Shown: positions 11,187 to 23,859 of the stretch, in pieces
Layout: every line of letters starts with the position of its first letter
Position numbering within the stretch: position 1 is the stretch's first letter
Assembly (NCBI GenBank): GCA_963082975.1
Contig: OY720345.1
Coordinates: 58,758,528 to 58,822,527 of the forward strand
Origin: Labia minor
Lineage: Eukaryota; Arthropoda; Insecta; Dermaptera; Spongiphoridae
Direction of reading: 5' to 3'
Length of the DNA: 64,000 nucleotides
Position numbers and translations under genes: made by a program
The notes under the pieces: model-generated
Told to the model about the DNA's origin: nothing
The model's input: only the letters and a program-made list of their open reading frames with translations
Database searches by the model: none

Positions 11187-12424
11187 AATTATTGTTTTCC
11201 AGAGGCAATGAGTAATATTTTTTTTGAGAGGCGGTAGTCCAAATTAGTTTAGCAATCACTGTTTTAGTTGAATAGTTAAAAGATAAAGCACAACTGCATT
11301 CGAAGTCCATTTTCAAATTAACAATGAATTCTTTATGGACCAAGAAAGAAATCGGGTGAGCGTAGATATAATTGAATCAATTCTTATATTGAAGACACAT
11401 TTAAAAATATTACTTAGGACAGTATTGAAGAATTAATCTGCAAAAAAAAAAAATAATTTTGAAAAAAGTTAATTGAAATGAATCTTTTTATTCATAAAAT
11501 ATTAATTAAATACCTTATTTCAAGTATGTTATGTTAAGTGTATATTATATTATTAAGTAAGAATTTTTTTTAAAAAATTAAAATAGAAATACATACCCAA
11601 ATAAAATCTTTTTTAATAAAATTTAAGTGTCTTGTTTTTACATTTCATAATTATGAAATCCCTAGTCTTCCCTCATCTGATTAATACTGTATTTAATGTT
11701 GTTTATAAAAACAACCTGTATTTTACCAAAACTATTTATTAATCAAATTAAATAATTAAATAATAATTATCTTTATAAATAATATCATTGATGCATCTAT
11801 GAAAAAAGTAAAATGATTATATATATTGAAATGTATTTGTGATAAAAATTTATCTTGCCTAAAAATTATCTATTTAACTTGTTATAATTATTTTGAGAAA
11901 GAGTAAACGGAATTTTTGACAAAAAAACTAAAATATTATTTTCTCATATATATAATATAATTTATTGCTTAACTATATTCTCAATTCGAAATTGCTTTTA
12001 GATTTATTTATATTTGAAATTTACCATTTACAAAGTCTTTTCATCAGAAAAATTTATCATTTGACTTATCGTTTTCCATCAAAGTCATTTTAATTAAAGT
12101 AATTAATTAACACAAAATATAATAGCAAAGGATATTAAACTAATTTCAAGCTTTTAAAGTTAATAAACTAGTTTAATAATTAAAGTAGAACCTTTTTGTA
12201 CAGGATAGATATAAGTTATACAAAAATATTCGATAATATATATATAACATTGAAGGAGGTACAGGGGGGAGCCCATTGTTTAGGTGAGAAGAACGTAATA
12301 GTAACAAGTAGAACTGACTAGTATTTATATAATTCATTTGAATTCTTTATTTAAAAAAAAAATTGATAATCCAATTAGTAAAAGAATATTTTTTCTAAAA
12401 GGGGATTATCGACCCTAATTATTA
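11187..12424. other. AT-rich intergenic, no gene seen
   Basis: Long A/T runs and low-complexity sequence. I see no terminus, RNA gene or conserved frame. Confidence 0.5.
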
Positions 12425-12638
12425 TTTAAATAGAATAGTAATATATTTTATCTTTCAGACTTTTGCAAACTATCAGAGTGAGTGAGTATTGTGTTTTTTT
12501 TTGTATTGATTGTATTTGTTTTTGATTACAGTAAACACGTGTGATAGCGGTAAAACACAACGATATCTTCCAAATGAGATTTCTGCCTGCTACATCCCAT
12601 GCAAAGTAAGAATTATCTCTCAACATTTACCCTTTTTT

Positions 12639-13012
12639 ACCGGCCGACGATAGTAAGGGAGGTATTGTTTTCTCACCAAATTTCACACGTGGAGATTTTT
12701 ACCTATCATGCATTTTCTTACCCAAAAAAAAAGTATTTTTAGCATGATGTCTATCCCTCCCTCAGTCCGTATAGATGTGTACAGCTGGAACGGCTCAATG
12801 GATTTTGATAAAATTTGGAATATTTACTTAATGCATCAGTACCATGAATTCATCAACAAAGTATTAATTTTATATTCATTGTCCCAAAATATTTCACTTA
12901 AAATATAGTAGTAATTAATTTTGATTAATTAAACTAAAAATAAAAACTAAGATAATATAATTTAGTCATTTTAATTCAAGCATTAAAAATATTTTTTTTA
13001 TATACTTTATAA

Positions 13013-13049
<37 letters not shown>

Positions 13050-13112
13050 GTTGTTTGGAAATTAATTTATTTCAAATCATCGGTCGGTACTGTGCCTTGT
13101 CACAGCTCATAT
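12639..13112 (+). repeat. Family B copy B2 (long subfamily)
   Basis: The start is accggccgacgatagtaagg (12639). The right subterminal repeat is atcggtcggt near 13080-13088. The 3' hairpin CTGTG-ccttgt-CACAG is at 13090-13105, followed by ctcatat and a T-run. The element sits inside copy 1 of the segmental duplication. Copy 2 lacks it (cctcttttttacg near 44737), which places the insertion in a run of T. The interior includes a (TA)n microsatellite at about 13017-13047. The frame at 12708-12908 is incidental. Confidence 0.75.
13017..13047. repeat. (TA)n microsatellite
   Basis: A dinucleotide tract inside family B copy B2. Helentron-associated elements often carry an internal microsatellite. 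Confidence 0.8.
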
Positions 13113-14989
13113 TTTTTTTCTAATTTAACATTTAATGTCATGTCACACTCGCCAAACAATTCCTAATTCAAAATTGACCAATATCGACCTCAACTCCCAT
13201 TTTTTTTCAGAATATAAAAATTCCAATAACGAACTAAAAAATATTTCAAAAAAATTAAATTTTGTAAAATGCATTTTTATAATTTATATATATATACTTA
13301 TTCTCATTAATTTATTAAAAGTTAAATGAAAATAACATAAACGTTAAGAAAATCAACTATAAAATTTAATTTTCATTAAATATATTTATTTAAGTATTTT
13401 TTTTTATGAAAATCACCTTTAAGATGTTAATATTATTTTCTGAAATATATTTTTATTGTAAAGAATTTTATTAATTTAATATCACAGAAATAAAATAATA
13501 TTTTTAAAACTCAATACAACTTTTGAATCATATATTCAGTAATTTATTTATTTTTATATCTTTTTCATTTCGTTGTTATAAATCTTATCTAATTTTATTT
13601 AATTTCTTATTTATCTAGGAGGGAGAGATGTGATTTCAAGTCTTCGAGTTGGTCTTTTTCTAATCTGCGAAAAATATCAAGCTTTTATTAACTCCGAGGT
13701 CAGTATTTACGTATTATTAATTTGATTTTTAATTCAATTTCGACTTATTTATTTTAAAATTTTATAATTTAATATGTTATTTATACTTTAATTTCATGTT
13801 TCAATTTTCGTTCCTGGTACTGGATGTTGGTTTGAATTCTTAATTATTTTCTCCATTCCATTTATGAAATAATCTGCAACAGCTCACCAAATGTAAGTAA
13901 TCATCGTTAATTAGTATTTAGCATGGCACATTTTAAAATAGGTAAAATTTTATTAATTTCAAAATGTAAATGTAATATTTCAAGTAAAGTTTAAAATTCA
14001 TTATAATAAGTATAATTGAATTTAAATTGATTATATTATGTTTTGTTTTGATAATATTCATTAAGGGATTATAGAGAAATATATTAAACTAATATCATTT
14101 TAAAGAATTTAGTTTGATTAGGGAATTTCAGAGCACATCTGTCAAGAATGGGTATTTATAAGGGAGGTAGAACTGAGAAAGGTAATTAGAATTGTATATT
14201 AGAAGGTAATTAATTTCGATGCGTTACACTGGGTGAGTGGTTAATCTATGGTATATATATTTTGTAGTTAGAGATTTTCAGGATGTTGTCTCTTACATCT
14301 CTCGAGAGATGCATGTTCTCCTCCTACTAATTCATAGATTAGATAAGAATTAATAAATAAAAAAGTGTGGGTGGAAAAACAAGTGCCATGCCATTATGAA
14401 GGGTTGGGTTGCATAAACTTCATGAATTCTGCCTTTTTGTATTGCTGAGAGTGTAGTTGAGGTGGATCGAATGAACTGACTTCGGGAAGGTAATTCAGCA
14501 CAGTTCTGAAATGGAAATAGCCTGAACAGGAACAAAATGTTCGTTACCTTTTGAGCGAAGGGACTTATCGATTACCATGGGCTTTTCAACCCCATTGGTG
14601 GAGACTTTCAGGTTGCCCCTTTATTTTGATTTGATGTTTTACTTCTTTTCATTATGGAAAATATTTCACATGATTATAAAAATATATTGTTATTGAATAA
14701 TATCTATACTCAATAATAAAATTATATATTAATAAAATATCAAATATTTTTCTTTTATATGTAAATCTTATTTGAAGGAATTAATATATAATTGAGCCTA
14801 TAGTCTTATAGAAAAAAAAATAAGTTAATATATAATTTTTTTAAATTCTAAACACCCCCTACATTTTATATAATAAATAACAATTTTTTTTTATTTTGAT
14901 AAATAAGTGATACTCATATATTTACTGATTTACTTAGGGATCTCAACCATCCCGTTTTTAAACTCTCCCCATAGAATGCACCGGTAATT

Positions 14990-15100
14990 TTAATCTACAA
15001 TGTTTCCAATTTACACCATTAATTACTAAATTTTATGAAAAAGGTAGAAACGTTAATACATAATTACATCTTTCTGTTTAATTACTATTAAAATTTATTA
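14990..15100. repeat. Short duplicated block, copy 2
   Basis: It shares gaaaaaggtag, atctttctgtttaatta and taaaatttatta with 10490-10599 in the same order, but here a SINE rather than family A follows. Confidence 0.45.
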
Positions 15101-15185
15101 AAAATGTGCTGAATAATATTTTTTCTGAAAAGGGGACAGTAACTCAAATAAGTTTTGGGACTACTCCGAGAAATAACCAAAATAA

Positions 15186-15468
15186 ATTACCTCTGACTTT
15201 TGTACATCCTACGCAAGAACAACGACTATCAAGTCGGTTATATCAATTAGATATGATCAGGAGAACGGGTCCTATAAACCTTTACCTTGATTTTCTTGAA
15301 CGAAAGCGCTACTTTTTATCAAGTAACTTCCTAATTTTGATCCCGGAGGCTGGGTTGACTCAGTCCCATAGACCCCAGCTAGAGAAATGTCCTTACCAGG
15401 CTCGGGACTTGAATCCGGGACCACGAGAATGTGAGGCAGCTACGTTAGCCTCCCACCCTAAAGTTCAG
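15186..15468 (-). mobile_element. tRNA-derived SINE copy 1
   Basis: On the minus strand the head (about 15468 down to 15410) holds a degenerate A box and a B box reading GGATTCAAGTCCC, the pol III internal promoter of a tRNA. The body shares the gtctatgggactgagtcaac, ggaggctgg-type and atcaaggtaaaggtt blocks with the copies at 52154 and 61168. It ends at tcagaggtaattt. The 137-codon plus-strand frame across this region is the SINE's antisense and not a gene. Confidence 0.8.
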
Positions 15469-15683
15469 CATCAATCACTTAAAAAAAAATTCTCAATACC
15501 AAAAACCATAAACCTCTAATATCTATCCTTCTCTATCCTAAGCGACCTCCAATTAATTTCTTTTCTCTCAAAATTTCTTAATATCCGATTTTATGTATTT
15601 TTTTTTAAAACCACGATTCCAGATTAATTTTAAATTAATTATATATATATTATTATTGTATATGTTATATCTATCTATTTATA

Positions 15684-16142
15684 TGGCTCAAAGATACTCG
15701 AAAGTTCTTGGCCGCAACAACCACATTTCTCCAAGTGTCCCTATCCTGAGCCCTTGTCCCATCTCTCTTACGTTCCTTCCTACGCGTCTTCCAAGCGGAC
15801 GTTTTACAATCGGTCTCCGCACCAATATCTTTTTCCTCTCCCATTCTAGCCACATCCCCTGCCTATCGCAGCTTTTTCGCTTTTATAACCCTAACTATTT
15901 CTGAAGATGCATAGAGGTCATGCAATTCCTTGTTATGCAGTCTCCGCCATCTTTCTTTGGCTGGAATTCTCAAATACTCTGAATCTACTCTCATCTCCCA
16001 GCGTCATAGACCATGCCTCCCACCCATATAATACAACAGGCAAAATAATTGTTTTATATATTTTAATTTTGATTCCTTTTGATAATAATTTTGATGAGAT
16101 AAGCCTCTTTACTGCATGATAACAGGCGTTTCGCGATTGCAA
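15684..16142 (-). pseudogene. Non-LTR retrotransposon (LINE) 3' end, copy L1
   Basis: The minus strand encodes the C-terminal end of a LINE reverse transcriptase. From the high-coordinate side it reads LYKTIILPV-like (IKIYKTIILPVVLYGWEAWS), then LGDESRFRVFEN, then after frame changes VARMGEE and AQDRDTWRNVVVAAKNFRV. This order (thumb, YG.E.W motif, RMGEER, QDR..WR) is typical of LINEs whose 3' ends encode a HVARMGEER tail. Frameshifts break it, and the catalytic domain is absent. The same tail occurs intact at 58957-59249. Confidence 0.8.
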
Positions 16143-16405
16143 CCTCGATTCTTCTCAAATATTATTATCCTTCGTGATTACATTCAATTTTTCTATATAT
16201 TCAAATTCTACATTTTGTATATTTTGTATATACCGTTTTTTTTATTAATATTGATTTAATGTTCAATTGTTTTTGTTTATAGTTTTAAATTACCAAGTGT
16301 CGATTAAGTAAGAAATATCTTTTTTGTTTGTTTCTATGACAGCAAAAAAGTAAACAAATTACATACATACATACATACAAACACTCTCCTTTATATATAT
16401 AGATT
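16143..16405. repeat. Repeat block with (CATA)n shared with 42930-43191
   Basis: It contains caaattctacattttgtat (about 16200) and ctatgacagcaaaaaagtaa, then (CATA)n and actctcctttatatata (16335-16401). The same segments recur after the LINE fragment at 42622-42905. The two loci are therefore copies of one larger composite repeat. Confidence 0.6.
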
Positions 16406-17087
16406 ATATTATATATATATAATATAAAATATAATTCATTAGAAGTTATTTATCTATATTTTTATAGATTATTTCATAAAATTTTTAAATGTTCTGATTC
16501 GATCTAATCATTAATTCTTAAAGATTTATTTATTATTATTTCAGTATTAAAGTATTGGTTTTCAATCTTTCCTCAATAAACTTGGAAACCTGATTAGGTT
16601 TAACATCGAAATAATTATAGAAAATTAATTATCGATCGCGACAATATTAATAGCATCAAATTTCTACGTTAAGGACTAGAAAACACTATACCTATCGTAT
16701 GCTCCCTCATGTACGCAAACATCTAGAGAGAGGATGTAAGCTGAAATTAGTTTGGTCTACAATCTCAGGAAGGGTGATTTCGGAAGTTGTAAATGCTCTT
16801 GTTTAGTTTCTATTATTATATTCCCATTACAAAAGGTTTAATGAACCAGAAATTCTCTGAATGTGTTCATTTAACATAAAATAAAGTAAAACAAATACTA
16901 AATTCTGGTCGTTTATGCAAGATTTATAGTATAAAATAAATTTAATGTATGTTTTCATTAATTTTAATATAATTTATTTGAAAACAAATATAAAAGTTTT
17001 ATTTTTAATGAATTAAATTGTCTCAGAATTTTCTTATAAATTTAATAAATGTATTTATTTAATTTATATCATAATATAAAAATCTTA
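16406..17087. other. AT-rich intergenic, no gene seen
   Basis: There is no recognisable feature. A moderately GC-richer unique patch lies at 16640-16800. Confidence 0.45.
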
Positions 17088-17487
17088 CTTTAGTACATCC
17101 TATGCAAGGACAATGCCTATCAAGCTAGTTGACGCCTAAGAAGGGTATAGTATTTGTATAATGGATCCACTCAACCTTTATCTTGATTTTCATGATCGGA
17201 GGCTGCTACTTTTTATTTCAAGTAGTTAAATATATTTTTTTACTTGTATAGGTATCTCTATAATGATTTCTCCAAGAAACTAATTTTTGACTTTAGACCT
17301 CTTGAACAACTATTTTAAACAGTGCACTCTTTAGAATCAACTATGCTATTATATATTAGAGGTTTTTATTTAATGGGTGGATCTTGTTTCAATAGACCCC
17401 AGCTAAGGAGAAATTCTCTTGTCAAGTTTAGAAATTGAGTCCGAGACCATGAGGAGTGTTACTCCTAGACTGTGTGAGACATCTTTA
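17088..17487 (-). mobile_element. tRNA-derived SINE copy 2, decayed and interrupted
   Basis: The SINE body (gtacatcctatgcaagg at 17093; tgatcggaggctgctact near 17195; atagaccccagctaagg near 17392) is split by about 130 bp of unrelated AT-rich sequence (roughly 17235-17365). The B box region is mutated. This is the most diverged of the five copies. Confidence 0.65.
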
Positions 17488-17685
17488 ATTTATATAATAT
17501 ATAATATTATTAAAAAAAAAATAAACTTAAATTAAGTTTTTATTTATCAAGAACAAATTTTTTTATATACCTAGTGTATCAATTGTCATCATTGAATTTA
17601 AAGATAGTTACAATTATATGATTAAAAATTAAAATTTATTTTCAAATGAAATAAAAGTTTTAAAGATCTCTGTATAGAAAAAAAT

Positions 17686-18000
17686 TTGGAGTGTCTCCTC
17701 CCAACTATTTGAATGGGATTAATTACATATATTATATTTAAATTAAATAATAATTTTTTTAAAATTAATAAATAGTATTTATCAAACGAGCGCGTGTTTG
17801 ACTCTTTGTTGATGACAGCACGTCACGTGCTGACGCGTGATTGGCAGTCAACGTGTTAAAAAATTTAAAAAATTAATTTCGGTACTTTCAGCGATTCAAT
17901 CAAGCTGAAATTCTATATATCAGTTTTATACAATTTTTAATAATGTGAAAAACTATCAAACATGTATCTTTATTTTTACGGTCAGTTTAGAGGGGGAAAC
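17686..18000 (+). repeat. Family A copy A4, 3' truncated
   Basis: It starts ttggagtgtctcctcc and runs through the cagcacgtcacgtgctgacg and ttacggtcagtttagagg blocks, then breaks off into repeat family F. The microsatellite and 3' hairpin are absent. Confidence 0.7.
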
Positions 18001-18017
18001 TTTTTTTATCTCATTTG

Positions 18018-18200
18018 GTCTTCCTACAACAATACAAAATTTAAATAAATTCAAATATTTATATTTTTTTAATTTAATTGATGTAAATTGAAATAGGATT
18101 TAATTTAATCTTATTAATTGATGTACAGAAATATTGAATATTTTTAGCGAGATTAAATTTGATCTAATTTTGTCCGATATTCTCCTAAGATTAGAAAAAA
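18018..18200 (+). repeat. Family F repeat, uninterrupted (empty site)
   Basis: This is the same sequence as 40770-40902 joined to 41707-41765. Landmarks are catttggtcttcctacaa, attcaaatatttatattttt, gatgtacagaaatatt and gtccgatattctcctaagat. It lacks the LINE found in the other copy and so serves as the empty site. Confidence 0.7.
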
Positions 18201-18201
18201 G

Positions 18202-18671
18202 CTGGAGTGTCCACTCGACTATCTCGTAATTTAAATTGGATTAAATAACACATATATTATATTTAAATTAAATTTAATTAATTAAATTATAAATTAAAAT
18301 TAATAAATAATATTTATTAAACCAACGCGTGTTTGGCTCTTCGTTGATGACACCACGACACGTGCTGGAGCGTGATTGCCAGTCAATGTTTTAAAAAATT
18401 AATTCTGATACTTTCAGCCATTCAATCAAACTAAAATTTAGACTGTTTAGAGGAAAAAAATCAAATCGTAGTAGGTAATGACCCTCTTCCGGATGAGCTA
18501 CATTTCTCAAAAGTTGATAGAAAACTACGAATTTTGAATAATGCCCGTATACCAAATTTCATTATTCTCTCATATACACAGACACAATTTTTTGCAACCT
18601 TAGTGAATATGACTCAGGGACCTTCAATACGTATAAAACCATCAACATTTTCGTGTCGCAATACTATCTCT
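18202..18671 (+). repeat. Family A copy A5
   Basis: It starts ctggagtgtccactcgacta and includes ctcttccggatgagctacat (about 18483) and actcagggaccttcaat. It stops in the first arm of the terminal hairpin (actatctc at 18663), so the last bases are lost. Confidence 0.7.
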
Positions 18672-20312
18672 TAAAAAATTAATATTTTAAATTTATTATA
18701 TTAATAATTATAATAGATTCTAGATGAGATCTTGTATTTATTGAATTTTTTAAAAACACTTGCTTATCTGATCTTTCAATAGATAGAAGAAATATTTATT
18801 TTCTAAAATTTACACAAAAATGATAATTGATGATGAGTAGAATACAATAGAGTTTGAAATGTCTTTGTACGATCATCATATAATTTAAGTACCCATTTTA
18901 ATTAAATCTAATTAAGATATTTCCCATCTTTTACAACAAAAGTCGGAATAATAAGAGATAATCCTATTGAGTAACCAAGTTAACGACATTAATAAAGATT
19001 TTTGTATCTCGGTTTCGAAAATTATCTAAGCTGATAGAAATTCAAAGGATGGTTCGACCTAAAGGGGAACGACACCACCAATTGACATTTCAGCGCCGAA
19101 AGAGCTCTGTTCTTATTTAATCAAGATAGAGCAACGCTTCAGTGTAATGAAGGAACCAATATATAAATGGTTAAATAAATACAATAGAACATAACACACA
19201 CACAAAGTCTATTGAATAAATATCGAATTTTTGTTGATGGACATTCTTCTTAATTAACCATAGAAGAAATTATAAAAAATAAAAAAAAAATAATTAATAA
19301 ATAAATCTTTAATTCAAAGTAAAAAAAAAATTGTTAAAAAACTAGATTCTTTTTTAATCTTTGAGTTATATATTGACTTTTTTAAAGGTAAATCGTTTAT
19401 CGGGATTGTAAATATCAATATCAAATACTCTTTGATACATAAATCGAATATTGAAAAAATGACTAACAATAAAGTCGGTACTTTTTAAAAATATTAAAAA
19501 AAAAAAACTCTTTCATTCATTCCTTTAAATTCTTTCAATATTTAAATTAGTTTTGGATACTTTGAATATTTCAACGAGCATCCCTCCATCCCCCTCTTCT
19601 GGTCGATACTTTAAAGCAGATGTCAATAGGTATAAAAAGAAAAAAATATTTTATCTGGCTTATTTCTCCCATTGGATATCGATACTGTAGTCTTAATGAA
19701 CAGCGGATATGAATTTTTATTTCAAGAATCAAGAATCCAAATTCAATTATAAGATTGTTTATGAAATTTTTTTAAATGAAATTAACTTTTAACTAGAAGA
19801 TTGTTTTTTTTTTCTTCAGCTTTTATAGATTAATTATTCGAAGTCGATGTCATTTTTGACAAAATGATGGAGAAAAATGAATTCGCGATGATAATAAATG
19901 GTTGAAGGGATAAAAAGAATGGAATATAAGGAGAAGTTAAACTGCCAAGTCAGGCGAACCAGAAAGAAAATCAATGGAGTCGAAATGAATTTTATAAGGA
20001 TTATGAGTTTGTGTGCGTGTGGAGTTGTGAACATAGAATGATAGAGAGAGAGAGAGTTATGGCAATGAACGAAGGTGTAATAAAGAATTCAAAGTAAATG
20101 AGGCGCTAATGAATATCTGTAAACGTCCCTACTAGTTCTGCTTAGTCCTGTGGAAATAATGGCTTATGAAAGCGGTTCGACACAAACTAACAATGACAAT
20201 ATTTTACAACCAGTAAAATCGATTAATAATTATATATTTACTTCCATTTTGATAAAAAAAATTGATTATTAATTAGTACGATCTTTAGGACTTTGAATTT
20301 TATAATAATAAT
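18672..20312. other. AT-rich intergenic, no gene seen
   Basis: A slightly GC-richer unique patch lies at 19010-19150. The minus-strand frame at 19834-20034 is not recognisable. An (AG)n run lies at 20044-20056. Confidence 0.45.
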
Positions 20313-20460
20313 ACTAGAGGTTGCTCAGATCACCTTCGGCGCTCTTCTCATCTGGCCACGCCTCCTGCACCTCTGTAGTGATATATAGTATTGTTGTACA
20401 GTTTCTATGCAATAGGTTTTCATTTATTTTATTTCAATCAGTATATATATATATATATAT
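20313..20460 (+). repeat. Family C 5' portion, copy C1
   Basis: It starts actagaggttgctcagatca and includes the ccttcggcgctctt hairpin half, a GC-rich stretch and gatatatagtatt, ending in tttcaatcagta and (TA)n. It matches the better preserved start at 42380. Confidence 0.6.
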
Positions 20461-20529
20461 TTGTATATTTTTGAGATATTGGCTCTAAGGATTTTTTTGA
20501 AATTCACACCATAGATAATATTTATAAAG

Positions 20530-20640
20530 AAAATTCAACTCAGGAAAAATCAACTTTATTAGTATTTTCTTAATTTAAAATAGTAAATTTAAATGACGTC
20601 ACTATGTCATCCATATTTAAATTTGCCTCCCGCTTTTTTT
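20530..20640 (+). repeat. Family B short-subfamily internal fragment
   Basis: It contains aaaaatcaactttatta, tcttaatttaaaat and a TGACGTCA palindrome at 20594-20601, as in the interiors of B3-B5. Neither B terminus is present. Confidence 0.5.
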
Positions 20641-20699
20641 TAAATTAATTAATTGTATTAATATTTTTTTAAATTTAAAATATTTTAAAAATTTTTATT

Positions 20700-20775
20700 C
20701 AATTTTAAAATAAAATTAAAAATATTTATTTTAATAATATTTCATAGTCAAATTACGAAATATATTTATTAATCT
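20700..20775. repeat. Sequence shared with the inside of the hAT element
   Basis: The motif caaattacgaaatatattta and the adjoining aaatatttattttaataata appear in inverted form at about 25940-26025, upstream of the transposase. Confidence 0.5.
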
Positions 20776-22663
20776 CTTACCAAAAAAAAAATGAAGTTAA
20801 TAATAAGTCCATAATATCACACAAGAAAGTTTATTTTATTTCATTCATGTTTTAGCAACTAAAATTTGCTTTTATTTACTTATCTATTTTCTTTACTGCT
20901 TTACAATCGCTAAAATTAATTTAATATTTATTTACATTTTATTTTTACACTTTTCTTAATTTTTGATTTTTTTTTTCCTAATAAATCTTTTTATCCTATT
21001 TGTGAAAATTAGCTACTATAAATAGAAAATGTACTTTTAAAACACTATCATCGAGATAAAATAAATAAATAATATTTTTATAGATAGATGTCGTATCAGG
21101 GTGTCGAATTTGTGATTGTTGGGGGGAATAAGTTTTCCAAAAGTAGAAGAGCAACCAACCATCTCCATCCAAATCTTGTCCTCTCTCAATTCCTTCTCCA
21201 TTTTTCCTCTTCCACCTTGGTCTATCAATCAGACATATCCTAAAAAGTCCCCGCTCAATAACTTATCTGCGCCTAATTTAAGCCTTGTGTCCTACTCTGA
21301 TACTAGGATACTACCTGTTTTGATGATAGAGTTCAGCTAATTTTTCATTATTCTAATCACACCATTCCCCAATGATCTCATTTATTGCCACTCGAAGATT
21401 TAATAGTAAAATAATAATAATGATAATATTAAAATTGATGAAGTTAATAGATATAAGCGTATATATTTGTTTGCTGAAAGACAATTTATGTTAATGATTT
21501 TACTACCATAATGTGCATAAACCTAATTAAATCACTTTGAAGTTACACCGAAAATTTAAATTTAAATTATCCCTATTAATTAGATTTGAAACTATAATTT
21601 GTAAATTTTCCTTTAACTCTATTTATAAAAACATGTATGCCTCATTTTCTATTTTCACAATTAATTTTTCTGTCAACAAATGATATCTAATTTCTAAAGT
21701 ATTTCAAAAGTATTTTCCTCCACTGGTTAGACGAAAAACAATTTCTCTCTGTCATTTCATTTGAACAGGACGGAAGCGTGTTGGAAGGATTAGGGTTGGT
21801 TACCACACTATGTCTAGTAGGAAGAAATAGATATTTCATAAAAGGCAACTTTTTTTCTTTTTTTTTTTATGTTATCTCTCTCATTCTACCTCTCTTTTGA
21901 CACAGCCAACCGTCTCCTCGTAAATCTAACAAACAAAAAGAAAAAAGATTTTATAAAAAAAATTATTTATTTATTTATTTATATTTGGACTATTTTTTTT
22001 TTCTTTTTTTATAATAAATTCCAATAATTTTTCTCATTTTCATTAAAACACATTTCACTTATTTCTAATAATTTAATATCTTTTTAATAAGGAATATAAA
22101 TCAATTAAGATAATGAAAGATCATTTTATAAATGTAATATTTATATATAGATATATATAAACATGTATCGATATTTATATATTGCTCAATAAAATCGAGA
22201 AAAAAAATAATGTGATAGAATTTAGTATAATAAATTCTTTTGGAAAGATATTACTCTTATAGAATGAAAATAACAAATTTATTACTATCGGGAGAAAAGA
22301 AAAGTTCTTCATCAAAACAAATAATTAATTAAAAAACTGGATAGATAACAGATAATTCTTCAGAAAAAGTTTAAAAAAAAATTAATGATTTAAATCGATT
22401 TTAAATATAATTTAAGATTTAATTATTATATTTAATTATTAAATGAACAAAATTGACAGATTATTTTATTTATTTATTTTAATCGTATATTTTATGGTAT
22501 AAAGTTATTTATATCTATATTTTTACAAAAATTATAAATTATATATAATTTTATTTCAATTTTTCCACCTTCTCCCTTTAACTTTTTGCACCGTAAAATG
22601 TTCCCCCTAATCCTTGTTTTAATCACATTACATTATTATTTCCAAAATAATAAAAACGTACAA
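20776..22663. other. AT-rich intergenic, no gene seen
   Basis: This is A/T-rich with homopolymers. Complementary short frames at 21037-21340 overlap on both strands and match nothing known. A GC-richer unique patch lies at 21100-21310. Confidence 0.45.
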
Positions 22664-22983
22664 ATCAAGCTGAAATTCTATATATAATTCTATATATAGC
22701 AGTTTTATACAATTTTTAATAAAAAAGTTTACTTTTCTCAAAAGTTGAGAGAAAACTACGAATTTTGAATAATGGCCGTTTCATTATAGTAGCTCAAACC
22801 GTTTTTGCATTATCTTGTCTATAACCACCCCCCCCCCCCACACACAGAGAGAGACAGACAAATACGTACATTTTTTTCAACCTTAGTAAAAATGACTCAG
22901 GGGCCTTCAAAGCGTATAAAAACATTAAAATCTCGTCATCGAAAATTTTCGTGATCGCAATACTATCTCTGGCGAGATAGTAA
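22664..22983 (+). repeat. Family A copy A6, 5' truncated, with intact 3' hairpin
   Basis: It begins at atcaagctgaaattctata. It carries a C-run plus CACACA tract (about 22827-22846) and actcaggggccttcaaagcg. It ends with the cleanest 3' end in the window: ACTATCTC-TGGC-GAGATAGT then AA (about 22961-22983). This is an 8-bp perfect stem with a 4-nt loop. Confidence 0.75.
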
Positions 22984-23061
22984 AAAATAGCTTTAACTTT
23001 TCGCTTTCTAATAAAACTTATTATATCATTGAAAAATTTACATTAAAAACACATTTTTACA

Positions 23062-23097
<36 letters not shown>

Positions 23098-23473
23098 AAA
23101 GTTTTATGTTTCTGATGTTTTCTGTGTACTGCAACCCCTTTCCCCTTTCTACTAATGTAATTAAGAGTTTAATCTCGGCAATTAATATAAATAATATTAA
23201 GAAATGTTATTAAGTAATGTTTGAGATTTCTCAAATAATCATTAAAGCTTGAAAACATTAAATGTGACTTTATTTTTTTTTTTTTCTTAAAAACAAAGTT
23301 TTTACTTGATGAGTGCTAATTAACCTGAGAGAGAAGCTAATTTGTTTAAGTTTGTTTAGTAGAAAGAAAAAAAAACATTCTAACAAGTTTACAAATTAAA
23401 AAAAACCCAAAGATTCTGTTCTTTTTATAATTAATTATAGTATTTCCAAATAAAATATCTATATGTCATAATA
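22984..23473. other. AT-rich spacer with a long poly-A tract
   Basis: A run of about 35 A lies near 23061-23095, and other T-runs follow. There is no gene. Confidence 0.5.
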
Positions 23474-23859
23474 CATAGGTTCTTAAACTTATGTACTCCA
23501 CGGACCCCCACTTGAAAAAATTTTTTTTGACGGACCCCCATCACAACTTTAGGTACTTTACGTCATTTTATTAATTAATTTCTGGCTTACGATCTCATAA
23601 GGACAAGGATATATGATGAATATTTCTAACAGTGATTGGTGAATAACGATTTTTTTGCATATTGTAGAACACATTTTATTAGAAATTCTAATATTGAAGA
23701 AAGAAAATACAAACATTGTCATAGCAACAAATCTCACAAATTATAATGGGTACTTACATTAAATTCATATAAATATTTTATAATTTTTTTCAGAAAATAT
23801 TAAATAAGAAATATTTTAAAAAATAACTGCATCTATCTCATTAAATATAACTTACATAT

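Larger units (their letters stand above)
12525..14930 (+). repeat. Segmental duplication, copy 1
   Basis: This is colinear with about 44605-47835. Shared landmarks in the same order are: cgatatcttc (12560); a run of T; cgccaaacaatt (13150); aaatgcatttttata (13268); ttattaactccgaggtcagtat (13687); ccaaatgtaagtaat (13888); gattatagagaaatatatt (14069); aggtaattcagcacagtt (14488); agcctgaacaggaacaaa (14519); caggttgcccc (14610). Many small gaps separate the copies. Copy 1 additionally carries B2, and it lacks two blocks of roughly 400-450 bp found in copy 2. Neither copy has a conserved reading frame. Confidence 0.8.

Noticed and set aside
11032-11343. 103-codon minus-strand frame
   Set aside because: It is antisense to family A copy A3 and includes a translated CA microsatellite (VCVCV).
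14350-14535. 61-codon minus-strand frame inside the segmental duplication
   Set aside because: The second copy does not keep the frame, so there is no sign of coding constraint.
15106-15519. 137-codon plus-strand frame
   Set aside because: It lies across the antisense strand of a tRNA-derived SINE and resembles no protein.
16330-16405. CRISPR-like array from the CATACATA tract
   Set aside because: It is a simple tetranucleotide microsatellite without spacers, in eukaryotic DNA.
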